NCBI GenBank assembly: GCA_026014585.1
Contig: JAOZIA010000013.1
Location: 34,848 to 98,847 of the forward strand
Length of the DNA: 64,000 nucleotides
Source of the DNA: Candidatus Bathyarchaeota archaeon
GTDB taxonomy: Archaea > Thermoproteota > Bathyarchaeia > Bathyarchaeales > Bathycorpusculaceae
Direction: 5' to 3'
Positions 8,328-18,110 of the stretch are shown here, one piece after another. The notes beneath the pieces were generated by a model. The model did not search any database, had not been told where the DNA came from, and saw nothing but the letters and a program-made list of their open reading frames with translations. Within the stretch, counting starts at the first letter, position 1; the number at the start of each line of letters is the position of its first letter. Made by a program: the position numbers and the translations under genes.

Positions 8328-9131
8328 TTACAATACGACTCCCATGTTTAATGTTAAAAAGACGCCAGCCACAAGACAAACCTCAAACAGCACAATCGCC
8401 GCAAGTACAACCAAGTTTGGTTTAGGTAAGTCCTCAAGAACATGAATGGTTCCATCATAACCCCGTGCATTCATCGCCACAAACGTGCGCTCACCTTGCT
8501 CTAGCATTCGAATGAAAAGGTTGCTTGCAAGCAGGGCTAAGCCGCGGATTTTTTTTATCCAGCCGCCTTTGCCCATTCGCATGGTTTGGGCAGTAGTCAT
8601 TTGTGCGGCGACTTCTAGGAACACGAAGATGTATCGGTAGATTAGCAGGGATATTTCTGTTAGTACTTGTGGAACATGGGCGCGTCTTAGGATTATGCTT
8701 AGGTCCATTATTGATGTGGTTAGGACTAAGAAGAACAGGCAGGAAATGGCGCCTTGGACTCTTAGGAATATGGTTAAGGCAAAGGTTATGCCTTCTTTGA
8801 AAATTGTCCATGTGAACCATGGAAAGGTCACTTGTGCAAAGGGTGTGCCGCCTGAACCCCAGAATAAACCGAGAATTATGCAGGTTAACCCAACCATAAA
8901 AGTGGGGTAAGCGAGCAGGTCAAGGTAGAAGTGAGGTTTTATTCGTACATAACCCAAAGTTAAAGTTGTGAATATGCAAAAAACTATGATTGGCACAATG
9001 ATTGTTTGAGAACAAACCGTCACAATTAAGGTGGTTAAGGCAAAAAAAGCCTTGGTTATGGGGCTACATTTGGCTATTTTGTTTGTGTATGCGTATCTGT
9101 CGATTTGGGCGTAGTAGTCGCTATGAGCCAT
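8328..9131 (-). CDS. cbiQ: Cobalt ECF transporter membrane subunit CbiQ
   Basis: The 267-residue T-component of the cobalt importer has four to five hydrophobic segments. An amphipathic region follows that normally couples to the ATPase, with the conserved Ala-Arg-Gly-type coupling motif seen as MNARGYDG near residue 220 and RMGKGG near residue 180. The N-terminus (YAYTNKIAKCSPITKAFFAL) also matches CbiQ proteins. It lies between cbiN and cbiO in the usual CbiM-N-Q-O order. ATG at 9131 is used. Confidence 0.9.
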   Translation of the reverse strand: MAHSDYYAQIDRYAYTNKIAKCSPITKAFFALTTLIVTVCSQTIIVPIIVFCIFTTLTLGYVRIKPHFYLDLLAYPTFMVGLTCIILGLFWGSGGTPFAQVTFPWFTWTIFKEGITFALTIFLRVQGAISCLFFLVLTTSIMDLSIILRRAHVPQVLTEISLLIYRYIFVFLEVAAQMTTAQTMRMGKGGWIKKIRGLALLASNLFIRMLEQGERTFVAMNARGYDGTIHVLEDLPKPNLVVLAAIVLFEVCLVAGVFLTLNMGVVL

Positions 9132-9156
9132 CTGAGCCTTTCAACCAAGTTTACTG

Positions 9157-9447
9157 CTATTGGGTGTCCTTTATTTCTTTTTTCACTCTTTTTCCTCGTT
9201 CATACCCGACGAAGTAGCCTATGATCATGGCACCGATTGCTGCTTGCAGCGCAAACAGTAGGCTTTCGATTTCACCGCTTGGGGGTTCCCAAATGGGACT
9301 AAACCATGGTTCATATCCTGCATCAGTAATTGCGTCGTCTGCAGCACCGTCTGCTCCGCCATATTCTGCGTTTGGAGCAATAATCAATGGAATGACAAAG
9401 ATAATGATGCAAACAGCAATCAAGACGAGATAGTGTTTGCTGTTCAT
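9157..9447 (-). CDS. cbiN: Cobalt transporter accessory subunit CbiN
   Basis: A 96-residue protein with two transmembrane helices (near residues 6-24 and 64-82) and a short extracellular loop containing [23 protein letters not shown]. That loop matches the CbiN/PDGLE-type accessory subunit of cobalt ECF transporters, which helps load metal into CbiM. It overlaps the cbiM stop by 4 bp, which suggests translational coupling. Confidence 0.88.
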   Translation of the reverse strand: MNSKHYLVLIAVCIIIFVIPLIIAPNAEYGGADGAADDAITDAGYEPWFSPIWEPPSGEIESLLFALQAAIGAMIIGYFVGYERGKRVKKEIKDTQ

Positions 9448-10133
9448 TGCTTTGCCTCCTTTGCGCCTTTACCAGGTAGCTTTATCACTTTGAGTGCAGC
9501 TAACAGTTGACCTTTGTATTTTGACAGGAAGTCAAAGAGTATTACTGCCAGTATGCCTTCACCGATTGCTAAGGGAATCTGTGTTACTGCAAATATGCCG
9601 CCGAACAGTAGGAAGCTATCGACAAATCCGCCAGCTACAGGGAGTGCCAATGCCATCTGGAATGATGTGACAACGTATGTGAATAAGTCGCCGAATGTTG
9701 CTGCTAAGAATATGCCTATGTGACGTGGAACGTTGAGTTTTTTGCATGCTATCCATATGCCGTATGCTAGAAATGGACCTGCTATACCCATTGAGAAGAG
9801 GTTTGCGCCAAGAGTTGTTAAGCCTCCGTGTGCCAGTAGTAGAGCTTGGAAAGTTAGGACGATAAGCGAGAGCACCGCGGTTATGCCGGGTCCAACGATT
9901 ACAGCGGATAAGCCTGCGCCTGTGGGGTGTGAGCAGCTGCCTGTTACGGAGGGTAGTTTGAGTGCTGATAGGACAAAGATGAATGCACCCATTAGTGCGA
10001 GCAGCGGTTTTGACTCGGGGACTGCTTTTGTTACTTTGGATATTCTGTAGATTCCGTATATTACGATTGGTATTGAGATTATGAACCATATTTCCCACCA
10101 TGGGTGGGGTAGAACGCCTTCCATTATGTGCAT
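9444..10133 (-). CDS. cbiM: Cobalt ECF transporter substrate-binding subunit CbiM
   Basis: A membrane protein of about 229 residues with six to seven helices. The N-terminus MHIMEG is functional in this family because the amino terminus and His2 bind the metal. That fixes the start at ATG 10133 and not at the upstream in-frame codon 10175; a GAGGC ribosome site lies about nine bases before it. The inner sequence [12 protein letters not shown] and the later His-containing GGLTTLGAN region match CbiM. It leads the operon cbiM-cbiN-cbiQ-cbiO-nicO. The promoter at 10161-10220 has the block's shared cobalt/corrinoid element and an operator-like palindrome. Confidence 0.93.
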   Translation of the reverse strand: MHIMEGVLPHPWWEIWFIISIPIVIYGIYRISKVTKAVPESKPLLALMGAFIFVLSALKLPSVTGSCSHPTGAGLSAVIVGPGITAVLSLIVLTFQALLLAHGGLTTLGANLFSMGIAGPFLAYGIWIACKKLNVPRHIGIFLAATFGDLFTYVVTSFQMALALPVAGGFVDSFLLFGGIFAVTQIPLAIGEGILAVILFDFLSKYKGQLLAALKVIKLPGKGAKEAKQ

Positions 10134-10160
10134 GTGTCTATTGCCTCGTTCTTTTCTGGA

Positions 10161-10220
10161 TGGATTATCCAACAAGCTTATAAACCTTCATTTAACTTAG
10201 GTTAACATTAAGTTGAACAC
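10161..10220 (-). promoter_or_regulatory. cbiM promoter with shared bipartite element and TGGATTATCCA operator
   Basis: Read on the minus strand, the far box overlaps AAGTTGA (10210-10216) and the TATA-linked box spans 10178-10196. The TATA itself is TTTATAA. An exact 11-bp palindrome TGGATTATCCA (10161-10171) sits 13 nt downstream of the TATA, where a repressor would block initiation. The TATA is nearly symmetric, so the same region may also serve the divergent regulator gene at 10223. Confidence 0.7.
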
Positions 10221-10222
10221 TT

Positions 10223-11080
10223 ATGCACAAGAAACTCGACCCCCTACTACGAGACAAAGGAGAATTCACCAGATTTCAAATTCTCCTAGAAGTCATGTGC
10301 AACCAACCTCACATTAAACAAAAAGACATCAGCGACAAACTTGGTATAACCATTCAAGCTGTGAGTAAGTATTTTAAAAAACTCCAAAAAGAAGGCTACC
10401 TCGAATCAGGCGACGAACGCGCAAACTACCACCTAACACCCAAAGCAGTAGCAAAACTCAAAGACGACCTAAGAAACATGGAAAACTACACCAACACCAT
10501 CAAAAACCAAATAAAAATAGAACGCGCCTGGCCAGCAATCGCAACCGAACCTGTAAAGGCAGAACAAGAAGTAGGGTTAGTCATGAAAGAAGGCGTCATG
10601 TACACTGTACCTATAGGCAGCACAGTTACTGATGCTAAAGCCATAACGCTCTCCGACGCCAAAGCAGGCGAAGATTTAGGCTTAAAAGACATGCAAGGCA
10701 AAGTCAAAGTCAAGCAAGGTAAAATCCTAATTGTTAAGCTGCCCAGCATACGCAAAGGCGGTTCACGTGCAGTAGACCTCGAAAAAGTTAAAGAGTTATA
10801 TGACGAGTTCAAACCCGACCGTATAGGCGTTATGGGTGCTGTGGGGCGCGCTGTTCTAGCCAAACTGGGCTTAAAAGCAGACATCGAATTTGGAATCAGT
10901 CGCTCCGCCGCAATCGCTGCTTCAAGGGGATTGGATATTTTTGTGCTGGTAGTTGGTAGGATGAGCAACCGCATGACACAGGAAATTGAAAACATTAACA
11001 TGAAAAATATTACCAAAATAACTTATGAGGTGCGGGACGCCAAAATCATTCAGACGCCAGAAGACGCCCTAACTCGTTAA
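10223..11080 (+). CDS. Winged-helix transcriptional regulator, copy 1
   Basis: A 285-residue protein. Residues 15-85 form a MarR/ArsR-like winged helix (QKDISDKLGITIQAVSKYF is the recognition helix region). A short coiled segment follows, then a C-terminal domain of about 170 residues that I cannot assign to a ligand (conserved LSDAKAGEDLGL, KLPSIRKGGSRA, DRIGVMGAVGRAVL, FGISRSAAIAASRGL). The regulator at 32073-32903 is a clear paralogue over the full length. Its position beside cbiM and the shared promoter elements make it a candidate cobalt or corrinoid sensor; that role is inference. Its 3' end overlaps the convergent hydrolase by 35 bp. Confidence 0.82.
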   Translation: MHKKLDPLLRDKGEFTRFQILLEVMCNQPHIKQKDISDKLGITIQAVSKYFKKLQKEGYLESGDERANYHLTPKAVAKLKDDLRNMENYTNTIKNQIKIERAWPAIATEPVKAEQEVGLVMKEGVMYTVPIGSTVTDAKAITLSDAKAGEDLGLKDMQGKVKVKQGKILIVKLPSIRKGGSRAVDLEKVKELYDEFKPDRIGVMGAVGRAVLAKLGLKADIEFGISRSAAIAASRGLDIFVLVVGRMSNRMTQEIENINMKNITKITYEVRDAKIIQTPEDALTR

Positions 11081-11912
11081 GATTATCAAACATGACACAG
11101 TGACCCTTCCCGGTGAAAATCTCCAAATCCGCAGACACCGCAAGAGCAATCGCGTAGGCGTTACTTACTCGGCAGGTTTTGTCCTGTTCACCATGCCAAA
11201 TATGCAGTTTCCCAGGTGGAACACGGGAAAAAGGCAAAGTCCATGGTTTTAAGAAAAGCTTATGCTCCTCAACAGTTGAGTCTACATCCTGACGGAAAGC
11301 CTCCACCATCGACTGATACATCAGGGGCATCCATGCAGAATCAGAAAAAAATTCTAAATCCCTCTGTGAACAACCATGAAGCAGTTGCCTGCCCTGTGGC
11401 GTCCGCAAAAAAACCTTTAAATCACCATTTGCCCTGAGCAGTTGACGGCGAAGCCCCTTCATAGCTATACGCCCAATAAAGGGAAATTTCATTAAGTAAC
11501 GGGCGAAGGGTACATCATGCGCAGTTGAGGCATCAAAAGGCAATGATGGTGCACCAACGATTACTGCATTGGTTACTTTTTTTGGAAAAAAAGAAAGGTA
11601 CGCAAGAGCAAAGGCGCCGCCGCCAGACCAACCTAGCACTGCAAATTGCCTAATGCCCAAATGGCTAGTGACATAGTTGACGTCTACGTTGAAGTCTTGC
11701 AGGCTTTTTCGGTGCTTAAAGCTGGATAAGCCATAGCCTGGACGGTCAATACTGATTATTTGCAGTTGAGCATCTTCGGCTAATTTTTTTAGCAGTAAAG
11801 CTTCTAAGCGGCTGCTGGCGGTTCCATGAAAATACACCACAGGCTGCCCCGAACCCACTACTAGGTAGCCGAGTTTGCGCCCGTCAGGCAAAGATAGGAC
11901 TTGTCCGTTCAA
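11046..11912 (-). CDS. Alpha/beta hydrolase
   Basis: A 288-residue protein with the complete alpha/beta hydrolase triad pattern: oxyanion YFHGTASSR, nucleophile elbow GWSGGG (about residues 98-103) and late His in GKGHCV. The acid is probably in the WHGEQDKTCR stretch. The start is TTG at 11912 with GGAGAC before it. No signal peptide is seen, so it is cytoplasmic. It is the last gene of the long minus-strand run that includes cobN and cbiZ. A role in corrinoid or lipid side-chain hydrolysis is possible but not shown. Confidence 0.8.
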   Translation of the reverse strand: MNGQVLSLPDGRKLGYLVVGSGQPVVYFHGTASSRLEALLLKKLAEDAQLQIISIDRPGYGLSSFKHRKSLQDFNVDVNYVTSHLGIRQFAVLGWSGGGAFALAYLSFFPKKVTNAVIVGAPSLPFDASTAHDVPFARYLMKFPFIGRIAMKGLRRQLLRANGDLKVFLRTPQGRQLLHGCSQRDLEFFSDSAWMPLMYQSMVEAFRQDVDSTVEEHKLFLKPWTLPFSRVPPGKLHIWHGEQDKTCRVSNAYAIALAVSADLEIFTGKGHCVMFDNLNELGRLLASE

Positions 11913-11971
11913 GTTTTGTCTCCGATACCTTTTGATTATGAAAGCTTGGTTAATAAAAAATGGGTTGGTAG

Positions 11972-12718
11972 TTACACGCTGCTTTTCTTAAGAGATACCA
12001 TGCAACCCACAAAGAAAATCACGCCGAAAATACAAAGCCCCACAAATGCCAACCAAGGAAACGCTTGGTCCAGCACAGTTGCCCTTAACAGTTCGCTTGC
12101 ATGTGTCAAAGGCAACAGGTACAGGGCTGCTTTTGCAACTTCAGGCAGTTGATTTAGTGAGAAGAAGGTTCCGCACAGAAAAGTCATCGGCAGTATCACC
12201 AGTGTGCTAAAAGTGCTCATGCCCTGATGTGAAGTGATAACCAACGCAATCAACACTCCAAACAGGCCAAATACGAAGCAGGAAAGCAGTAGCATCACAA
12301 AGAAGAGCGGGCTGATTGCTAAGGTGGGAACGAGTACGAAGCCCACAGCGAGTACGGCAAGTGAGCTAATCATGCCTCTGATGACTCCGATTAGGGCTTT
12401 GCCTATAACGATGGATTCTAAGCTTACAGGTGACATGAGCAGTTCGTCAAAGCTTTTGTAGAAGAATTTGTCAACTTGCAGTTTTGAGGCGGCGCCGTTA
12501 AAGCTGATTGAAAACGCCGTTAACGCTACGATACCGGGGATAACAAAGGCTAGATAGTTAATGTTATCCACAGTCAAGTCACGCCCTAGCCCGTAGCCGA
12601 AAGCAACCAAGTACAATAACGGCAACATGAGGCTGGTGGCAACTGTGCTTTTCCAGTGGCGGCGCATGTTACGCAAATCTACCCAAAGCACCGCATAAAT
12701 ATCACTTAGTGCGTTCAT
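11972..12718 (-). CDS. ABC-2 type transporter permease
   Basis: A 248-residue membrane protein with six predicted helices, matching ABC-2 permeases of the DrrB/NodJ kind. A conserved late segment (LPMTFLCGTFFSLNQLP) is the family signature loop before the last helices. ATG at 12718 overlaps the ATPase stop by 4 bp. With the ATPase upstream it forms a two-component exporter. The substrate is unknown. It is transcribed directly downstream of cbiZ. Confidence 0.87.
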   Translation of the reverse strand: MNALSDIYAVLWVDLRNMRRHWKSTVATSLMLPLLYLVAFGYGLGRDLTVDNINYLAFVIPGIVALTAFSISFNGAASKLQVDKFFYKSFDELLMSPVSLESIVIGKALIGVIRGMISSLAVLAVGFVLVPTLAISPLFFVMLLLSCFVFGLFGVLIALVITSHQGMSTFSTLVILPMTFLCGTFFSLNQLPEVAKAALYLLPLTHASELLRATVLDQAFPWLAFVGLCIFGVIFFVGCMVSLKKSSV

Positions 12719-13578
12719 TGGTCACCCACCTTCTCGCCGGTCTGTTCAATAAACACGTCCTCAAGGTTAGAGTCACGGATGATAACGGTTTTAGCTTCTG
12801 AGGACACGGTTTTAACGTAACTGTTTGCGGCTTCACGGTCAGCAAAAAACTGATAATTAGTTTTTTTATTCGCATCAAGCGTTTCAACCACAATTGAACC
12901 CAGTTTTCTGCGAAGCTCAAGGGGCTTATCAACAGCAATTAAGCGTCCATGATGCATTATGCCTACACGGTCGCAAAGAACCTCGGCTTCTTCAATATAA
13001 TGAGTTGTGAGGAAAATTGTTGTTCCATCACTGTTGAGGCGACGCATTAAATCCCACAAACGCCGTCTTGCTTGAGCATCCAACCCAACCGTGGGTTCAT
13101 CTAAAAACAGCAGTTTAGGTTCATGAAGCAAGCTACAAACGATAGCAGCTTTCTTTTTCATTCCACCCGAGAGCATATCCACCATTTTATCGGCAGAATC
13201 AGTTAACTCCACGTACTCGAGCAACTCAGCTATGCGGGCTTTTCGTTTAGAAGCCTCAATATGGTGTATGCGAGCATGAAACTCCATGTTTTCCCTAACG
13301 GTCAAGTCACGGTCCAAACTCAAATGCTGCTGCACAACACCAATTACTTTTTTGACTTCGCCAGATTGCTTTGTAACATCAAAACCGCCAACAGAGGCAA
13401 ATCCTGAAGTTGGCTGAGTTAGGGTGGTTAAGACACGGATGGTTGTTGTTTTTCCTGCACCGTTGGGTCCCAGAAAACCAAAAATTTCTCCGCTATGCAC
13501 CAGCAGGTCCAGATTGTTTATGGCTTTAACGGTTCCATAGTTTTTTGTTAGGTTTTCAGTGTAAATACAATCAATCAC
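12715..13578 (-). CDS. ABC exporter ATPase (DrrA/CcmA-like)
   Basis: A 287-residue ABC ATPase with Walker A GPNGAGKTT (about residues 38-46), Q-loop VVQQHLSLD, signature LSGGMKKKAAI, Walker B LLFLDEPTVGLD and switch His in FLTTHYIEEAE. The C-terminal 75 residues are the DrrA-type extension. It pairs with the ABC-2 permease. Its start is 18 bp after the cbiZ stop, so it may be cotranscribed with the corrinoid genes. Export of a lipid, glycan or drug is typical for the family. Confidence 0.9.
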   Translation of the reverse strand: MIDCIYTENLTKNYGTVKAINNLDLLVHSGEIFGFLGPNGAGKTTTIRVLTTLTQPTSGFASVGGFDVTKQSGEVKKVIGVVQQHLSLDRDLTVRENMEFHARIHHIEASKRKARIAELLEYVELTDSADKMVDMLSGGMKKKAAIVCSLLHEPKLLFLDEPTVGLDAQARRRLWDLMRRLNSDGTTIFLTTHYIEEAEVLCDRVGIMHHGRLIAVDKPLELRRKLGSIVVETLDANKKTNYQFFADREAANSYVKTVSSEAKTVIIRDSNLEDVFIEQTGEKVGDQ

Positions 13579-13595
13579 GAAACGTTTGCACCTTG

Positions 13596-14348
13596 TTAGT
13601 TGTCATGTTTTTTTAATGCTTCTGCTACAGCAGTTTTAGCGGTAAACCCTATAAGCTCGCCCATTTTGGTGTGTCCACCTGTGTGGCGAATCAGAATTTT
13701 TGGGTCAACACCTGAAACAATAATCATGTTATCGGTTCCTGTGCCCGTAGCACCTACCTTAGGAGTAGGTGTGCTTCTATAATTTAAGTCTTGAAGCGCA
13801 GCGGTTTTGCCTTCCGTAGCAGTCACAAGTGCCCGCGCCATGGCACCCCAAGTCAAGTACGCGTTGGTTAAGATTAGGATGTTTATGGTACCGGGTTTAG
13901 CTTGAAAAGCCTCTTCTTTTTCAGTCCAAAGACCCTTATCCACACCTGCTCGGAGCGCATTATTTCGTGCACCACCAGTTGCAATACAGCAAACATGGAG
14001 ATCTTCAAATGATTGTTCACAGAAAGCCACTTTCTCCATGTCCACACCTGTGCTTATGAAGGTAATGTTGCTACGGCGGATTCCTAAAGTTGAGGGCAGG
14101 CGCCTGACGAATTTGGCGTATTCGGTTAAGCACATTGTTTTGTTAGATAGGGCACCTGGAACGTACACGTTTGCTACGTTGCTTACTCGTTTGACTCCAT
14201 CAAGTGTTGAGAGCACTCGTCGTTTTTCGCCAAACGAAACAAGTGTTGTGTTTAAGATTATGCCGTCATATTGATGGTAGATTACCTTGGCATCTGCTTC
14301 TTTAAATTGCAAATTCAATTTGGTTTCTTTGAATCTTGTAGACTTCAT
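13596..14348 (-). CDS. cbiZ: Adenosylcobinamide amidohydrolase CbiZ
   Basis: A protein of about 250 residues. CbiZ removes the aminopropanol side chain of (pseudo)cobalamin precursors and returns adenosylcobyric acid to the pathway, which lets archaea salvage foreign corrinoids. The family signature blocks are present: IATGGARNNALRAG, TEGKTAALQDLNYRS, ATGTGTDNMIIV and HTGGHTKMGELIG. The frame is open to TTG 14366; ATG 14348 is preferred, with GGAG 12 bases upstream, but this is not certain. It lies 4-20 bp after cobN, clearly in the same transcript. Confidence 0.9.
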   Translation of the reverse strand: MKSTRFKETKLNLQFKEADAKVIYHQYDGIILNTTLVSFGEKRRVLSTLDGVKRVSNVANVYVPGALSNKTMCLTEYAKFVRRLPSTLGIRRSNITFISTGVDMEKVAFCEQSFEDLHVCCIATGGARNNALRAGVDKGLWTEKEEAFQAKPGTINILILTNAYLTWGAMARALVTATEGKTAALQDLNYRSTPTPKVGATGTGTDNMIIVSGVDPKILIRHTGGHTKMGELIGFTAKTAVAEALKKHDN

Positions 14349-14369
14349 CGTTCTATTTTTCTCCAATTG

Positions 14370-17300
14370 TTACTTTTCATTGGCTTCTTCAAGCAAACCT
14401 TCCACGCTTAGGTACAGCCGCTGAAGCTCCTTTTTCATTTCCTCAGAAGCATTCCACATGCCCCGGCTTATAGCCTCCAGTAACCGCTCAACCATGTTCT
14501 GAAGAGCATACGGATTCACTTCCTTGAGCCACTCCTGCATCTGCTTGTCCAACACGTACTTTTCAGCCAAACTCTCATACATCCAATCCTCAACAACCTC
14601 AACAGTGGCATCCCAGCCGAAAACAAAATCCATCGTCCGCGACAAATCCGCCGCACCCTGATAACCATGCTTTACCATGCTCTGAATATACTTAGGATTG
14701 AGAAGGCGGAAACGGAAGACATGGCAGGTTTCCTCAGTCGTGCTCACAGCTTTAACCCTATCAGGGTCAGAACTGTCGCCACAGAAGGAACGGGGAGCTT
14801 TGCCACCGAGGACTTTAACAGCATTAATCATGCCACCATGTGAGTCATACCAGTCATCGCCATCGAGGATGTCATATTCGCGGGAATCCTGATTCTTCAC
14901 CGTCACATTGATTTTGCTCAGACGTGCCTTGAATTGTTCTGGGACTTGACGTCCATAGTTTTTGCGACTGTAAGCATAACTACCCCAGGTTACGAAAATG
15001 TCGCTGAGGTCTTTTTGTTCCTTCCAGTTCTTAGCATCAATAGCTTCGCTGACACCGCAGCCATAAGCGCCTGGGCGGTCACCAAAAATCCTGTAATACG
15101 CTTCTTCTCGTGCGGTTTCTATGTCAACGCCGTTGGCAACGTTTTGGGCAACTTCTGTTTCGACGTGTTTAGCGATAAAGTTCTGTTCAGCAGGTTCTTT
15201 GAGCCCAGCAACCCGCAATATTGCATCATCGATGAGGTGAACCACATTGGGGAAGGTGTCTCGAAAAAGCCCGCTCATGCGGATAGTAACATCAACACGG
15301 GGGCGCTTGAGCGTTTCAAGAGGGATAGCTTCAACGCCGACGACGCGACCGCTGGATTGTTCCCAGACGGGTTTTACGCCCATAAGGTAGAGGATTTCGG
15401 CGATGTCATCTCCTCGGGTTTTCATGGTGTCGGTTGCCCAAATTATGATTCCGACGCTTTCAGGATATTTTCCTTCCTCTTTGAGGTAACGGTTTAGTAG
15501 GGTGTCACCTAAAGCTACACCCACCTGCCAAGAGGCGACTGTTGGAACAGATCGGGGGTCAACGGAGAAAAAGTTCCTGCCAGTAGGCAAAATATCAGCC
15601 ATACCTCTTGTTATGGAACCAGAGGGACCAGGCGGGATGTAGCCCGCAGAAGAAGCAGCGGTGGTGTAGGTTATCTCGTCAGTTGTTGAAGCTAAAGCGG
15701 GGGCAAGAAAAGCTCCGACGTAGGAGAGACAGCTGTGGACTTTAGAGGCGCTTTTACCCAGAGCATCCAAAATTAGTGTGTCGATTTTTTCTTCATCATA
15801 GTTTGCAGCACGGAACTTTTGTATCAACTCAAGAGATAGCGCGTTTAACTCTTTGAGCTTGTCGCCGTTGGTTTTGCCATCACTGCCAAGCTTGCCTCTA
15901 TGTGCCAGCATATCCTCGTAGTCGTAGCCTTTCACTTCAGCAAGTGACTGCCTAAGAGAAGGCACCGAACCGTTGCTTAGTCTGGTTAAGGTGACCATGA
16001 ACTCTTCTAAACGCAAATCCACAGGTGGCTCACCAAGAGTATGCAAGCCATCCCGAATTTGAGCATCCGACAACTCATTGATATATCCGTGTAACTGTTC
16101 AAGGAACTCATCGAAATCCGCAAAGGCAGAGTCTTGGGTAACGTTTAGGTCGTGGTCTAGTTTTGCCTGAATCACGTTTTCCCAAATTAGCTTCTGCAGT
16201 ACAGGCAGTTTGGCTTGGTCAACCGCTTTGTCTTGATAGTACTCTTGCAGTTGAACCTCCAATGCGGCAAGCTCCTCATAAGAGTCAGCGTTGTGCATTG
16301 CGGGAACCAAGTGCTCGATGATGCAGCAGTAGCTGCGCCGCTTAGCCTGTGTGCCTTCGCCAGGGTTGGTGATTACATATGGGTAAATGTTGGGCAAATC
16401 TGAAATGGTTATGTCAGAGGAACAGGATGCGGAGAGCCCCACGGATTTTCCAGGCAACCATTCGAGACTGCCGTGGGTGCCGATGTGCATGATTACGTTG
16501 GCGCCAAAGATGTCTCGTATCCATCGATAATATGCATAGTAGTGGTGGGGCATTGCAATGTCAGGGCTGTGGTAAATACTGGAAGGGTTTTCAAGGTAGC
16601 CCCTTGGAGGCTGTAACCCAATAAACACGTTACCAGTTGAGATTCCTGCAATCAGCAAGTCACCATTATAACTGAAAAGATTGCCAGGTGTCTTGCCCCA
16701 GTCTTTTTCCATTTTCTCTTGAACATCTGCAGGTAATTCACTAAACCATGCAGCGTACTGCGTGCGGGAGATTTTGTCTAAGGAGCGTTCGGCGAGTTCT
16801 TTGCTACTGGCCCAGCGGCGGTCGTTGGTTAAACCGTTAATTATTGTGTCCATCATTTTCTGGCTACTCTCGGGCATTTCCAGTTGGTAACCGTGCTCTT
16901 TGAGGTCACGCAGAATATTCATAACTGACACAGATGAGTCCAAGCCGAAAGCGTGTCCGATAGTATCGTTTCTGGGTGGGTAATTGTGGAAGATTATTGC
17001 AACTTTCTTTTGGCTGTTTGGCAGTTTTCGTAGTTTTCCCCAGTTTATGCCTAAACGTGCCAGTTTGGTGATTCGTTCAGGGATAGGTTCGAAGGTGATT
17101 ATTCGTGTGCCTGTGAGGGGGTTGGTTTTAGAGAAGTCCATTGCAGCGATGGGCACTGTGATTAGAGCACCGTCAAATTCGGGCATAGCAATGTTGGCGG
17201 GTATATCCATAAGGCTCAAGCCTTGCAGGGTGCCACTCCATTCTTCGAATGTGTTGCAGGTTGTGATTGCCTTAATCACTGGAACATCAAGTTTTTTCAG

Positions 17301-18110
17301 AACATCAGGCACGTTACCGCCAGATAACGCGGTACCCAAAGAAAAAGACAGCACATTGAGCACTACATCAACGATGGGTTTGCCGTCTTTCATGAAATAA
17401 TTATCAACTACCCACTCTAACCCTTTCACGCCTAAACTGGGGTCGCGGGGTCCACTGAAAAAAGCAGGCAAAACATTAGCGCCTTGCCCTTCAACCTCAC
17501 GAATTAAGTCATCTATGAAGCCAGTGTTGGCGCCTTGCCAGTAACTTTGATGGAACCAAATGCCAACAGTAATTTTGTTTGGCAAAATCTTCTTTTCCAC
17601 ATACTCTGCTAGTTCTGGAACATATTCAAAGTCTGGATGGTAGAGACCTTCCCAGTAAGACGGCGTAGGCGCGTTAACTTCAAAGGATGCACCTGTAAAT
17701 CGGTTTGCCGCGTACAAAATCAGGTTTTCGAAGTTCTTTTTTCCGCCACATGTAAGATAGCGGTAAATTTTTGGGTAATCCTCAGGCTCCACAGTGGAGA
17801 TACTTCGGGATTCTTTTTCTTGCCCCATTACTGAAGACGCAACCAGAAGTGGTGCACCTGAACTTTTCAGGGTTTCCTCAAGCGTGTTCAACTCGGGAAG
17901 GTTACCCATTAAATGTACAAGAGTAACGTGAGCTGTTTTGGCGAACTGGATAAAGTCCGATGAGCTGCCGAAGTCTCGGAAGTCTCCGCCAGTCCACATA
18001 CGAGCTTGCACTATATCGCCGTAACGTTGGTTTATGGTTTTCACTGCTTCAATAAAGGGGATTGTATCACTTGGAATTGTAGTTGCTAGCGCTATTTTGA
18101 GTTGTTTCAT
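14370..18110 (-). CDS. cobN: Cobaltochelatase large subunit CobN
   Basis: A CobN/ChlH-family protein of about 1246 residues that inserts cobalt into the corrin or sirohydrochlorin-type ring, using ATP from ChlI/ChlD-type AAA+ partners. Signature blocks include HIGTHGSLEWLPGKSVGLS, FNYPPRN-like IIFHNYPPRNDTIGHAFG, GRNFFSVDPRSVPT, WATDTMKTRGDDIAEILYLMG and GAYGCGVSEAIDAKNW. The AAA+/vWA partner is at 29917-31923, as in archaea that lack CobS/CobT. ATG 18110 overlaps the stop of the upstream beta-helix gene (ATGA) and has GTGAT seven bases before it, so it is preferred over TTG 18128. The methanogen-type nickel chelatase uses other subunits; cobalt is the likely metal because of the surrounding genes. 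Confidence 0.93.
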   Translation of the reverse strand: MKQLKIALATTIPSDTIPFIEAVKTINQRYGDIVQARMWTGGDFRDFGSSSDFIQFAKTAHVTLVHLMGNLPELNTLEETLKSSGAPLLVASSVMGQEKESRSISTVEPEDYPKIYRYLTCGGKKNFENLILYAANRFTGASFEVNAPTPSYWEGLYHPDFEYVPELAEYVEKKILPNKITVGIWFHQSYWQGANTGFIDDLIREVEGQGANVLPAFFSGPRDPSLGVKGLEWVVDNYFMKDGKPIVDVVLNVLSFSLGTALSGGNVPDVLKKLDVPVIKAITTCNTFEEWSGTLQGLSLMDIPANIAMPEFDGALITVPIAAMDFSKTNPLTGTRIITFEPIPERITKLARLGINWGKLRKLPNSQKKVAIIFHNYPPRNDTIGHAFGLDSSVSVMNILRDLKEHGYQLEMPESSQKMMDTIINGLTNDRRWASSKELAERSLDKISRTQYAAWFSELPADVQEKMEKDWGKTPGNLFSYNGDLLIAGISTGNVFIGLQPPRGYLENPSSIYHSPDIAMPHHYYAYYRWIRDIFGANVIMHIGTHGSLEWLPGKSVGLSASCSSDITISDLPNIYPYVITNPGEGTQAKRRSYCCIIEHLVPAMHNADSYEELAALEVQLQEYYQDKAVDQAKLPVLQKLIWENVIQAKLDHDLNVTQDSAFADFDEFLEQLHGYINELSDAQIRDGLHTLGEPPVDLRLEEFMVTLTRLSNGSVPSLRQSLAEVKGYDYEDMLAHRGKLGSDGKTNGDKLKELNALSLELIQKFRAANYDEEKIDTLILDALGKSASKVHSCLSYVGAFLAPALASTTDEITYTTAASSAGYIPPGPSGSITRGMADILPTGRNFFSVDPRSVPTVASWQVGVALGDTLLNRYLKEEGKYPESVGIIIWATDTMKTRGDDIAEILYLMGVKPVWEQSSGRVVGVEAIPLETLKRPRVDVTIRMSGLFRDTFPNVVHLIDDAILRVAGLKEPAEQNFIAKHVETEVAQNVANGVDIETAREEAYYRIFGDRPGAYGCGVSEAIDAKNWKEQKDLSDIFVTWGSYAYSRKNYGRQVPEQFKARLSKINVTVKNQDSREYDILDGDDWYDSHGGMINAVKVLGGKAPRSFCGDSSDPDRVKAVSTTEETCHVFRFRLLNPKYIQSMVKHGYQGAADLSRTMDFVFGWDATVEVVEDWMYESLAEKYVLDKQMQEWLKEVNPYALQNMVERLLEAISRGMWNASEEMKKELQRLYLSVEGLLEEANEK

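Noticed and set aside
9616..10101. Long frame opposite in phase within cbiM
   Set aside because: It is Arg/Asn/His-rich and overlaps the well supported CbiM frame on the same strand, so it is a shadow.
9134..10222. Cobalamin riboswitch near cbiM
   Set aside because: The leader is very short and has none of the B12-box features; control by DNA-binding protein fits better.
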